A stretch of 36,511 bases of DNA, taken from the NCBI GenBank assembly GCA_002709695.1, contig PAQF01000030.1, positions 1-36,511 on the forward strand, written 5' to 3'. The stretch is from Candidatus Poribacteria bacterium (GTDB taxonomy: Bacteria; Poribacteria; WGA-4E; UBA9662). Shown in pieces: positions 1 to 7,715 of this stretch. The notes below the pieces were generated by a model. That model was not told where the DNA came from, ran no database searches, and saw nothing but the letters and a program-made list of their open reading frames with translations. Position 1 is the first letter of the stretch. Every line of letters begins with the position of its first letter. The position numbers and the translations under genes were made by a program.

Positions 1-330
1 GTCAACATCATCTGCTGGAGGAGAGGGAACTTGGTCTACCGATTCTTCTTCTTCGACATCGTCAAAATCATCTGCTGAAGGTGCAGCGGTTGTACCACCC
101 TGTTTAGCTCTTTTCCGAAGAATCATCTTGCGTCGAGATGGTGATAATCCTTCCAATTCGGCATCGTCAACATCATCTGCTGGAGGAGAGGGAACTTGGT
201 CTACCGATTCTTCTTCTTCGACATCGTCAAAATCATCTGCTGAAGGTGCAGCGGTCGTTCCACCCTGTTTAGCTCTTTTCCGAAGAATCATCTTGCGTCG
301 AGATGGTGATAATCCTTCCAATTCGGCATC
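1..330. repeat. 165-bp direct tandem repeat, two near-identical copies
   Basis: Copies lie at 1-165 and 166-330. I see only two base differences between them, near the sequences gcggttgta and gcggtcgtt. The period is exactly 55 codons, so the reading frame is kept. The array may continue past the left edge. Confidence 0.9.
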
Positions 331-354
331 GTCGAATAGATCTTCTGTACTCAT
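1..354 (-). CDS. partial repeat-rich acidic protein (N-terminal 118 residues)
   Basis: The reading frame opens with ATG at 354 and runs off the left edge without a stop, so only 118 residues are visible. The ATG overlaps the TGA stop of the HEAT gene (ATGA), so the two genes are almost certainly co-transcribed and translationally coupled. After a short lead (MSTEDLFDD) the protein is two copies of a 55-residue unit. Each unit has a basic helix-like part (SPSRRKMILRKRAKQGG) followed by an acidic, Ser/Pro-rich part (PSADDFDDVEEEESVD, then PPADDVDD). Within one unit the PSADDFDD and PPADDVDD stretches look like an older sub-repeat. There is no signal peptide in the visible part and no family is recognised. 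The composition suggests a disordered linker or protein-interaction region; that is inference. The C-terminal part, which could carry the functional domain, is not visible. Confidence 0.75.
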   Translation of the reverse strand, partial: MSTEDLFDDAELEGLSPSRRKMILRKRAKQGGTTAAPSADDFDDVEEEESVDQVPSPPADDVDDAELEGLSPSRRKMILRKRAKQGGTTAAPSADDFDDVEEEESVDQVPSPPADDVD

Positions 355-1370
355 TTTAATGCCTCCATTGCAGCGTTACGGACTTTCATGTTGGAATCGT
401 TTTCGCTCAGTTTTTTAATCATTTCAATCAGAACAGGATGCTTAATGTAAGATGCAGCTTTAATTGCCACGAGAATGATCTGATTTTGTTCGTATGGGTC
501 AACCTCAGGAAATGTCCCCAGATATTCTCGGTTTAGCAGATGAAGGATAACTTGTTGTCCCGAACTGTCGCCCATCTTGGCCAAAGCAATGGCTGCATCC
601 CATCTAACATTTTCCTCTGTATCATTTAACGCTTCTTGTAAATATTGGATGGAATCCAATTGACCAATATTGCCTAGTGTAATGACCGTAGCTAGCCTAA
701 CTTCGGGTTGTGGGTGATCGACATAGCTATGAATTTTGCTAACCGCCTTTGAGTCCTTTAAAGATCCGAGTGCAGATATAATAGAAACCAAGTTATCCTG
801 ATTGTTTTTTTGTTCAAGCGCTTCTCGTAAAGGTGGTGCAAATTTAGGATTTCCTGTTTGCCCCATTGCTATAGCTAGATAACTTCGGACGCGCTTGTCA
901 TCAGCCTTGGTGATTGGACTGTTGAAGACACCAATCATTTCTGCAACAAAGCGATCTTCAAAAACTATTGGGTTAGGTTTGGATAGAGATTTGGATAGCT
1001 CAAACGCAGATTGCCAGCGCGAATCGGATAATTTAAACGCAGATTGCCAGCGTACCGTCCGATTCCCTGTTTTGATCTTGTTTATGTGGTCATACACATC
1101 TTCATTTTCAGAAGTCAGGAGAAAAAAGATGGCAACTACAACGACGCAGAAACAGGCAATAATAAATGGAATTACAAAAAAAGAGTGGATGATCACACCC
1201 ACTATGCTTTCTTGCTTTGATTCTACTTGATCTTCTTCTGATGAATTTTCTTCTTCGTCACCAACAACTGGATCTTGCTCTACTTCTTGATGGATTGTAG
1301 AAATCGAATTTCCCACCAGCAACTCGTTAAAACTCTTTAACCTAAACTCCGTTTGAAATGATGATAACAT
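351..1370 (-). CDS. HEAT-repeat membrane protein
   Basis: About 339 residues. The N-terminal 55 residues are polar and very acidic (DEEENSSEEDQVE). One strong transmembrane helix follows (about residues 56-86), and then an alpha-helical repeat domain to the C-terminus. The repeats match the PBS-lyase HEAT-like pattern (VRLATVITLGNIGQ, VRWDAAIALAKMGD, MKVRNAAMEALK), so a protein-binding scaffold held at the membrane is likely. Just after the helix an 11-residue unit is duplicated (RWQSAFKLSDS / RWQSAFELSKS), produced by a 33-bp DNA repeat. I chose the ATG at 1370; a TTG two codons upstream is also open. Neither has a clear Shine-Dalgarno, and both sit in a long inverted repeat. The stop overlaps the start of the next gene. 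The partner is unknown. Confidence 0.85.
   Translation of the reverse strand: MLSSFQTEFRLKSFNELLVGNSISTIHQEVEQDPVVGDEEENSSEEDQVESKQESIVGVIIHSFFVIPFIIACFCVVVVAIFFLLTSENEDVYDHINKIKTGNRTVRWQSAFKLSDSRWQSAFELSKSLSKPNPIVFEDRFVAEMIGVFNSPITKADDKRVRSYLAIAMGQTGNPKFAPPLREALEQKNNQDNLVSIISALGSLKDSKAVSKIHSYVDHPQPEVRLATVITLGNIGQLDSIQYLQEALNDTEENVRWDAAIALAKMGDSSGQQVILHLLNREYLGTFPEVDPYEQNQIILVAIKAASYIKHPVLIEMIKKLSENDSNMKVRNAAMEALK
1002..1052. repeat. 18-bp direct repeat with 33-bp period inside the HEAT gene
   Basis: The sequence aaacgcagattgccagcg occurs at 1002-1019 and again at 1035-1052. It duplicates 11 residues in frame (RWQSAF plus linker) between the membrane helix and the first HEAT unit, a sign of recent slippage or duplication. 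Confidence 0.85.
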
Positions 1371-1412
1371 TACCAAAAATACTAAGTCAAGAGTATTTCT
1401 GAGGTAATGTTA
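1365..1412. promoter_or_regulatory. two-part inverted repeat over the start of the HEAT gene
   Basis: The outer arms are TAACATTACC (1365-1374) and GGTAATGTTA (1403-1412), a perfect 10-bp match. The inner arms are AAATACT (1377-1383) and AGTATTT (1392-1398), a perfect 7-bp match around an 8-nt loop. The structure covers the TTG/ATG start region of the minus-strand HEAT gene, so as RNA it could occlude translation and as DNA it could be an operator. There is no U-tract, so a terminator is less likely. Confidence 0.55.
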
Positions 1413-1451
1413 CTTAATAGAAAAATTGTCAATTTCCTAAGCTATATTGGG

Positions 1452-1485
1452 AAAAACTGATACCATCTGAGGTAACCAGAGATGG
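1452..1485 (-). terminator. rho-independent terminator after tRNA-Val
   Basis: Read on the minus strand, CCATCT (1485-1480) pairs with AGATGG (1468-1463). The loop contains a small GGTTACC arm. A TATCAG spacer and five T (1456-1452) follow. The left arm begins inside the CCA end of tRNA-Val, so the hairpin would form at the tRNA 3' end. It is weak but well placed. Confidence 0.5.
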
Positions 1486-1557
1486 TGGGACGTACCGGAT
1501 TTGAACCAGTGACTTCTACCGTGTGAAGGTAGCGCTCTACCCCTGAGCTAACGCCCC
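1483..1557 (-). tRNA. tRNA-Val (anticodon CAC)
   Basis: The minus strand folds as a full cloverleaf. Acceptor GGGGCGT pairs with ACGTCCC (one G-U). The D arm GCTC/GAGC has loop AGGGGTA. The anticodon stem CTACC/GGTAG encloses TTCACAC, giving anticodon CAC. The T arm is ACTGG/CCGGT around TTCAAAT. Discriminator A is followed by an encoded CCA (1485-1483). It lies 8 nt downstream of the tRNA-Met gene and shares its promoter. Confidence 0.95.
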
Positions 1558-1565
1558 ATTATTGA

Positions 1566-1638
1566 TGGGCCCACTAGGACTCGAACCTAGGACCGATCGG
1601 TTATGAGCCGATTGCTCTAACCACTGAGCTATGGACCC
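1566..1638 (-). tRNA. tRNA with CAU anticodon (Met, or Ile2)
   Basis: Acceptor GGGTCCA pairs with TGGGCCC. The D arm is GCTC/GAGC with loop AGTGGTTA. The anticodon stem ATCGG/CCGAT encloses CTCATAA (anticodon CAT). The T arm CCTAG/CTAGT has loop GTTCGAGTC-type bases. The 3' end reads ATCA, so CCA is not encoded, unlike the neighbouring tRNA-Val. The non-initiator A-U/C-G features at the acceptor suggest elongator Met, but tRNA-Ile2 (lysidine-modified CAU) cannot be excluded by eye. Confidence 0.9.
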
Positions 1639-1661
1639 TAATTAAGTCACGCAAGCTAAGG

Positions 1662-1690
1662 ATTATAATTATAATGCCTCTATTTGTCAA
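1662..1690 (-). promoter_or_regulatory. sigma-70 promoter of the tRNA-Met/tRNA-Val operon
   Basis: On the minus strand a perfect -35 TTGACA (1690-1685) is followed by a 17-bp spacer and a perfect -10 TATAAT (1667-1662). A second overlapping TATAAT lies at 1673-1668 but is too close to the -35. Transcription should begin near 1655, about 17 nt before tRNA-Met. The spacer carries AGGCATTA, also seen in the tRNA-Gly promoter. Confidence 0.85.
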
Positions 1691-1713
1691 TGCTATTTGG
1701 AATGTCCCCATTA

Positions 1714-3282
1714 TCAATCAAGTAAACCTCTTAGCCAATAACTACGAGTTGGGTGGCGAAGTTTCCGCAAGGCTTTTGCTTCAATCTGGCGAACTCGCTC
1801 TCGAGTTACGTTAAATTCCATTCCAACTTCTTCTAGTGTACATGGGCAACCGTCTTCAATACCAAATCGGAGCAGAATCACACGCTTTTCTCTTTCTGTT
1901 AATGTCTCAAGGACTTCGTTCACCTTTTCCTTAAGCATTATCAAAGCTGTTTCACTGACGGGGGAACTGACCTTTTTATCCTCGATAAAATCACCAAGAT
2001 AAGTATCGTCTTCATCTCCAATTGGTGTTTCTAGTGAAATCGGCTCCTGTGCGACTTCTAGTATCTGTCGCACTTTTTCAACGCTCATTCCCATTTCCCT
2101 GGCGATTACTAACGGATCCGGATCTTGTCCGTTTTCTTGGACAAGATGACGAGAAGTGCGTAATACTTTGTTAATTGTTTCAATCATATGTACCGGTACA
2201 CGAATGGTACGTCCTTGATCAGCAATTGCGCGTGTAATTCCTTGCCTGATCCACCAAGTTGCATAGGTGCTAAACTTATAACCTCGCCTATAATCAAATT
2301 TATCAACTGCTTTCATAAGCCCAATGTTGCCTTCTTGAATCAAATCGAGAAACATTAAACCTGAAGCACGATTCCTATATTTTTTAGCGATGCTAACCAC
2401 TAATCGCAGATTAGATTCAACAATTTCCATCTTTGCTTTCTGCGACAGGTCTTTTCCTTTCTTAATTGTCTCGACGATCTGCTGTAATTTTGTGCTAGAG
2501 AGCCCTACTTCTGACTCGACTCGTTTAATCTGCCGTTTTGCCCTCACAATATTTTGATTGTATTTAACTAAATCCTCTGTGAGTTCGGCATTATCATCCC
2601 AAAAATGGGTTTCTGCTACGTTCTGAATTTGTTTGGATGACATACCAGCAGTGTTTTCAATAGCTACTATTTCATCTTTGAGTTGTTTTACTTTCTTGTT
2701 TAATTCAGTAAATTCCTCACAAATTGCGCTAATTTCGTCTTGATTAATCTTGACAAGTTTTAGTTTGTCTGAGATTTCTTGGTGGTGTAACCTTAAATCA
2801 TCTTCGATCTGTTTTTTATGCTTAGGATCAAGGTTATTTGCCGCCAATTGTGCTTCTTTGTCAGAAATGTGAACCCCAATTTCTTTTAACGCATCTATCA
2901 ATTGCTGAGTAAATTCAAGGTATCGTATATCTTTTTCGTCTATAGAGGAAATGTCGACAGGAAAATCTAAAAGATCTGATGGCCTCTTTTTACCGGAAAT
3001 AACTATATAGAAAATTCTTTTAACTTTCACAACCCCATAGGGATTTGAGAAAATGGAATCATGGACAATCTCATGCCCTTCTTTAATTTTTTTAGACAGG
3101 TCAATTTCGCGTTGTTTCGATAACAATGGAATCTTGCCCATTTCCTTCAAGTAAACTTTGATTGGATCGTCTGCTTTATCAAGGTCTCCCACAGTTAAAT
3201 CAAGAAAAGCCTCCTCATCTTGATTTTGTACATGGTCCTCACAACTAGACTCTAGGTACTGGCTGATATTAGCTACTTCCAT
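1714..3282 (-). CDS. rpoD: RNA polymerase primary sigma factor RpoD
   Basis: 522 residues. It directs core RNA polymerase to -10/-35 promoters. Region 1.2 is at about 38-68 ([22 protein letters not shown]). A poorly conserved, partly coiled-coil stretch follows (about 70-280). Region 2 is at about 285-355, with [20 protein letters not shown] and the melting motif [13 protein letters not shown]. Region 3 contains the [11 protein letters not shown] segment. Region 4 at the C-terminus has the helix-turn-helix [23 protein letters not shown]. The acidic region 1.1 of the E. coli protein is missing or reduced to about 37 residues. The usual conserved segment after FGIEDG reads CPC here. An AAGGAG motif lies about 11 nt before the ATG. 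It follows dnaG after 220 bp, so a promoter of its own is possible. The two consensus tRNA promoters in the window fit this sigma. Confidence 0.97.
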   Translation of the reverse strand: MEVANISQYLESSCEDHVQNQDEEAFLDLTVGDLDKADDPIKVYLKEMGKIPLLSKQREIDLSKKIKEGHEIVHDSIFSNPYGVVKVKRIFYIVISGKKRPSDLLDFPVDISSIDEKDIRYLEFTQQLIDALKEIGVHISDKEAQLAANNLDPKHKKQIEDDLRLHHQEISDKLKLVKINQDEISAICEEFTELNKKVKQLKDEIVAIENTAGMSSKQIQNVAETHFWDDNAELTEDLVKYNQNIVRAKRQIKRVESEVGLSSTKLQQIVETIKKGKDLSQKAKMEIVESNLRLVVSIAKKYRNRASGLMFLDLIQEGNIGLMKAVDKFDYRRGYKFSTYATWWIRQGITRAIADQGRTIRVPVHMIETINKVLRTSRHLVQENGQDPDPLVIAREMGMSVEKVRQILEVAQEPISLETPIGDEDDTYLGDFIEDKKVSSPVSETALIMLKEKVNEVLETLTEREKRVILLRFGIEDGCPCTLEEVGMEFNVTRERVRQIEAKALRKLRHPTRSYWLRGLLD

Positions 3283-3502
3283 CGCTGTGAAATCTCCTTC
3301 ATGTCAATTATTAGGTGTCAGAAAGGCTAAGTTGGTTTAGAATTACCCGACGATATTTTGCCAAATTTCTCCGGTTATAATGCTTGGTTATGTAAACTCC
3401 TAAATTCTTTCTTTATAAGCTTGATAAGGAGAAACACTTACCATTCAGCTGTGTTTATGCTTTTTTAGATTATTGGTACTTTACGAAAATAGTGATTGTA
3501 AC

Positions 3503-5287
3503 TTATAGATTAAATTGCTTTCTTCGCTTTGAAAGTTCGACGAGTTCCATCAGTGTTTTTACGTCATCTTGACCTTCTGCTAAGGCCGTTGTGCGAATGT
3601 CGCGTTCGAGATCCAAGAGCACAAATTGATTAAGTTTTTTTAAACAGCCTTCTAGCCTTATCTTTGGATTTGGTACGTTATTCTCTGTCAGTGCGAAACT
3701 TGAAACTATGTTTTGGATTTCCTCATTATTACACTCATCCACTAGATCCTGAATCGAGATATTATCTTTTGCTTCAGTTACCTTCCACAATACTTTGGCG
3801 ATTTCTGAGAAGATAGGGTGCTTAAAATCGTCGAAGCTGAAACTTTCTTTAGCAATTGAGATGAAATCAGGATTTTGAAATAGAACTTCCATTAATTGTT
3901 GTTCAATCGAGTGGCGTGGATTAAGTGAGGTTTTATTCGGTTTAGTCTTTATTTTAGATTTATTTGATTGTGGAGGTTTAACACCTAGTGCACGTAGTTC
4001 CTGCCATATGATAGCTCGGTCTAAATCAAGTTCTTGTGCAGTGTAATTGATGTATTGATCTAATTCAATTCGACTTTTAATATTTGAGAGAGTGTCAGCA
4101 ATATCTTTTAGTACTTGAGTCTTAACGTCTATTTGCCGAAGCCCTCCCGTTTCCACCGCCCGCCGAATTTGGAATTCGACTAAATTCATGGCTGCAGCAA
4201 GACGTTCATTAAAGGCCTCAACCCCATGATGTAGTACAAATGTATCGGGGTCTTGACCATCAGGTAGCATCATCACGCGAACCTTCAAACCCTCTTTTAC
4301 CAAGTGATTCAAACCACGTACTGTCGCTCGAATGCCAGCACTATCACCATCAAAAACAATAAAGACCTCGTCTACGAAACGTTTTAGGAGACTTGCGTGT
4401 GATTTGCTGAAAGATGTCCCAAGTGAAGCAACTGTGTTCTTTACACCTTCTTGGCTTAAGCGGATCACATCAAAATATCCTTCTACCAAAATTGCTTGAC
4501 GTGTTTTCTGCATCGCAGATTTCGCTCCGTACAGATTATAGAGAGTCTTACTTTTATCATAAAGTACAGTTGACGCGGTGTTGAGGTACTTTGGGAAAAC
4601 GTCCGGTGAAAGTACCCTGCCACCGAAAGCAACTGGTATCCCTCGTTCATCAATGATTGGAAAAATCACGCGGTCCCAAAAACGGTCGGTTGTTCCGTTT
4701 TCATTATCTTTGATTAATCCGACATCCAAGAGTTGCTGTTTAGATGAGCCTTTTCGTATCGCGTTTTCAAGGAGATCTTTCGAACCTCGGGTAGCATATC
4801 CAATCTGGAAGGCTCGAATTGAGCTGTTTGAAACCTGCCGGTTTTTTAGATAAATCGAAGCTTTTGTACCTATTTTAGAATCGAGCAGATTACGATGAAA
4901 ATATTTGGTTGCTAACCGATTGAGTTCTTCCAAATTTAGCCGTTTCTTGGCTTGCTCCTTTGATTTTTGATCCTGTGTGGGTAGCGGAACTCCAACACGA
5001 TTAGCCAACCATTCAATGGATTCAATAAACGGCTTATTCTCGTACTTTTGCAGGAACGTTATAGTGTTTCCTCCTACTTGACATCCAAAGCAGTAAAACA
5101 TCTGTCTCTCAGATGATACAGTAAACGAAGGTGTCTTTTCATCATGAAAAGGACAACATGCTTTGTAATTTTTTCCGGCTAACTTCAAAGGTATTCCACA
5201 CTCCATAATCACTTCAGCAATGTCATTTCTTTGTCGAACTTCGTCAATTATTTCTGGGGGAATATGATTAAAAGATCGAGCTCTCAT
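3503..5287 (-). CDS. dnaG: DNA primase DnaG
   Basis: 594 residues. It synthesises RNA primers at the replication fork. The N-terminal CHC2 zinc ribbon is intact (C45-x2-H48 and C66-x2-C69). The Toprim catalytic core has the metal-binding glutamate in EGYFD (E270) and the DxD pair in FDGDSAG (D314, D316). The C-terminal about 130 residues (from around 455) form the helicase-interacting region, which is poorly conserved as usual. The start ATG is 6 nt after the mutS2 stop, so translation is probably coupled to mutS2. The order dnaG then rpoD is the classic macromolecular-synthesis arrangement, here with mutS2 in the place often taken by rpsU. Length is normal for the family. Confidence 0.97.
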   Translation of the reverse strand: MRARSFNHIPPEIIDEVRQRNDIAEVIMECGIPLKLAGKNYKACCPFHDEKTPSFTVSSERQMFYCFGCQVGGNTITFLQKYENKPFIESIEWLANRVGVPLPTQDQKSKEQAKKRLNLEELNRLATKYFHRNLLDSKIGTKASIYLKNRQVSNSSIRAFQIGYATRGSKDLLENAIRKGSSKQQLLDVGLIKDNENGTTDRFWDRVIFPIIDERGIPVAFGGRVLSPDVFPKYLNTASTVLYDKSKTLYNLYGAKSAMQKTRQAILVEGYFDVIRLSQEGVKNTVASLGTSFSKSHASLLKRFVDEVFIVFDGDSAGIRATVRGLNHLVKEGLKVRVMMLPDGQDPDTFVLHHGVEAFNERLAAAMNLVEFQIRRAVETGGLRQIDVKTQVLKDIADTLSNIKSRIELDQYINYTAQELDLDRAIIWQELRALGVKPPQSNKSKIKTKPNKTSLNPRHSIEQQLMEVLFQNPDFISIAKESFSFDDFKHPIFSEIAKVLWKVTEAKDNISIQDLVDECNNEEIQNIVSSFALTENNVPNPKIRLEGCLKKLNQFVLLDLERDIRTTALAEGQDDVKTLMELVELSKRRKQFNL

Positions 5288-5293
5288 TGGTAT

Positions 5294-7687
5294 CTATTCT
5301 CTTAGTTTGACTACGGTTGCTCCTCGCCCACCTTCCGGTCGAGAAGCAAGATCGAAGTGCAAAACAGACGGGTGATTGCTGAGAAAATTTTGAACTGCAT
5401 CTCGCAAAACTCCCGTCCCTTTGCCGTGAATGATTCGTACAGATGGCAAACCACTCAGCAGAGCATCGTCCAAATATTTATCTACTTTGTTAAGGGCGTC
5501 ATCTACCTTTTTTCCAATGAGGTTAATCTCAGATTGTACATTTCCAGTTTTGCCATGTTGGATTTCTAGCACAGACGCAGAAATTCCAGCAGTGTTTTTG
5601 AGATCTGATGGAATTTCTATGTCATCCTTTGGAATGCGCATCTTCATACCACCAACTTGAACCCGAATCAAATTCCCACCGCCTTTTTCTAGTGAAAGGA
5701 CTTCGCCGAACCGATTCAGGCTTCGTACAAGGACCTTATCTCCAATCTGAACTTTATCGATATAAGGGGATTGAGGTTGAGGTCTACTTACTTGCTGATT
5801 TTGCTGTAGTTCTTGTTTAGTTTTATCTAGATGATGAAACGCGGCGTGCACACTTTCTTTAGAAGCCTGTTTACGCCGAATTTGAGCAATTGTTTCCTCG
5901 ACTGTACGACGTGCCTCTTTCAAGATGCTTGCAGCTTCATTTTTTGCTTCCTGCTTTAAGCTATTCCGTTCAATGCTAAGAGAATCGATTTTCATTTCGT
6001 ATTTCCGACGTCTTTCTTGGGTCGATTCTATTTGGCGTTGTAGGGTATCCCGCTCCGTTTCTAATTCTTGTTTGGCTTCTTGTATATCAATCAGCAGATC
6101 TTCAACCGTAACTTTTTGTTCGCCTACATAGGATTTCGCGGATTCAAGGATTGTTGCAGGCATGCCTAACCGTTCAGCAATATGGATTGCGTTGCTACCT
6201 CCAGGTACTCCAATCTGAAGATGGTAACTAGGTCGCAACGAACTCCAATCAAATGCCATTGATGCGTTTATCATGTCATTTTGATTATGGGCATGAGCTT
6301 TTAGTACACTGTGGTGGGTTGTAGCAATTGTTTTGACCCCGGCTTCCGTCAGCCAATCAATGATCGCCATACCGAGTGCTGCTCCTTCAGCAGGGTCAGT
6401 ACCTGCACCAACTTCATCAAGTAACACAAGTGAATTTTCAGTTGTGTTTTTTAGCGCATCGATAATTTTGGTCATATGTGAGGAAAAGGTACTCAGATTT
6501 TGCTCAATACTCTGCTCATCACCGATGTCGGCAAAAATATGATCATAGACAGCGACTTCACTTCCGCTTCCAGCAGGAATATGGAGACCGGATTGCGCCA
6601 TCAATGTCAACAGTCCAAAAGTCTTAAGAGCAACTGTTTTTCCTCCCGTATTCGGCCCGGTGATTACCATCGTACTGAAATCGCCACCAAGGTATATATC
6701 AGTAGGAATGATATCTTTAAGGACATGTTCTTCTTTGTTTGACTGAATACTAACTTCGAGTATTGGATGGCGTGCTTCAAGCAGCTTAGTAAAACCGCTT
6801 TTATTTAGTACGGGTTTTGTAGCCTTTAGTTCTAAACTTAGCCCTGCTTTTGCCCCTAGGAAATCAAGTTCGCTTAAGTATTCTATGGTACTCTCAAGTT
6901 CGGGGACTACCTCATGGATTTGGGCAGTTAAATTGGAGAGAACACGTCGAATCTCCTCTTGTTCTACATCGATAAGCTTTGCGATCTTGTTGTTAATTTC
7001 GATTGTTTCAAATGGTTCCATAAAGAGCGTAGCACCACTCGTTGATTGGCTGTGGATGACGCCTCGAAAATTTCCCTTTGCATTTTGCTTGATAGGAATG
7101 ACGTAACGACCATTTCGTGAAGTAATTACGCTTTCTTGGATTGACTGGCTATGCGTTGGTGACTGTAAGATTGATTCAAGTCTTGATTGAAGGGAATCTT
7201 TAGTGTTGACAAGTTCCTTGCGAATCGACCTGAGTTCAGGGCTCGCGGAGTCTAAAACTTCGCCTTTAGGACCAATAGCGGCCTTGATTGCTGAAATGAG
7301 ATGTGGAAAGTTATGAAGAGCGTCGAAAATCTCAAACAAATTGGGGAAATTATGCTGACTCAATTTTGATGCTTTGTGCTTAATCTTACAGCTGATGTCG
7401 ATTATGTTTGAAATATCGTTTAGCTGGTTCGGGTGGAGAATGGCACCATTTTTTTTCGCTTGCTTTAGTGCGGGTGAGATATCTTGAAAACTCTGAATTG
7501 GAAATTCGCCTTGAGTCTGACGAAAACTTTTTGCTTCCGCGCAAAGTTGTTGTTGGTAGCGAATAGTGCTGATATTGCGAATGGGTTGAAGTTGTTCAAC
7601 CTTATGTCTACCTAGTTCAGAACGAGTGTGTTTGGCTAATAATGATTTCAGCTTATCGTATTCAAGAATTTTTTCTGAATAGGCCAT
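5294..7687 (-). CDS. mutS2: endonuclease MutS2
   Basis: About 797 residues. MutS2 proteins are ATPases with an Smr nuclease domain that act on branched DNA or, in some bacteria, rescue collided ribosomes; they are not mismatch-repair proteins. The core/clamp region is at about 1-330. Walker A is GPNTGGKT (344-351) and Walker B is LVLLDEVGAGTDPAEGAAL from about 419. A long charged coiled coil spans about 525-640. A KOW-like segment is followed by the C-terminal Smr domain with HGKGTGVLR. The LDLRG motif at the start of many Smr domains reads INLIG here. The frame stays open to 7792, but I start at the ATG at 7687, because MAYSEKILEYDKLKSLL matches the family N-terminus and avoids a 77-bp overlap with the upstream gene. 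That leaves 28 bp between the genes. Confidence 0.93.
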   Translation of the reverse strand: MAYSEKILEYDKLKSLLAKHTRSELGRHKVEQLQPIRNISTIRYQQQLCAEAKSFRQTQGEFPIQSFQDISPALKQAKKNGAILHPNQLNDISNIIDISCKIKHKASKLSQHNFPNLFEIFDALHNFPHLISAIKAAIGPKGEVLDSASPELRSIRKELVNTKDSLQSRLESILQSPTHSQSIQESVITSRNGRYVIPIKQNAKGNFRGVIHSQSTSGATLFMEPFETIEINNKIAKLIDVEQEEIRRVLSNLTAQIHEVVPELESTIEYLSELDFLGAKAGLSLELKATKPVLNKSGFTKLLEARHPILEVSIQSNKEEHVLKDIIPTDIYLGGDFSTMVITGPNTGGKTVALKTFGLLTLMAQSGLHIPAGSGSEVAVYDHIFADIGDEQSIEQNLSTFSSHMTKIIDALKNTTENSLVLLDEVGAGTDPAEGAALGMAIIDWLTEAGVKTIATTHHSVLKAHAHNQNDMINASMAFDWSSLRPSYHLQIGVPGGSNAIHIAERLGMPATILESAKSYVGEQKVTVEDLLIDIQEAKQELETERDTLQRQIESTQERRRKYEMKIDSLSIERNSLKQEAKNEAASILKEARRTVEETIAQIRRKQASKESVHAAFHHLDKTKQELQQNQQVSRPQPQSPYIDKVQIGDKVLVRSLNRFGEVLSLEKGGGNLIRVQVGGMKMRIPKDDIEIPSDLKNTAGISASVLEIQHGKTGNVQSEINLIGKKVDDALNKVDKYLDDALLSGLPSVRIIHGKGTGVLRDAVQNFLSNHPSVLHFDLASRPEGGRGATVVKLRE

Positions 7688-7715
7688 ATTTGGGGGTAAG
7701 CCTTGGTAGAGGTGT

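Noticed and set aside
128-418. Ser-rich plus-strand frame over the 165-bp repeat
   Set aside because: It is the antisense of the acidic repeat protein; the minus frame has the ATGA coupling and sensible composition.
3283-3502. Possible separate rpoD promoter in the dnaG-rpoD gap
   Set aside because: TATAAC and TTTACA elements are present but at the wrong spacing.
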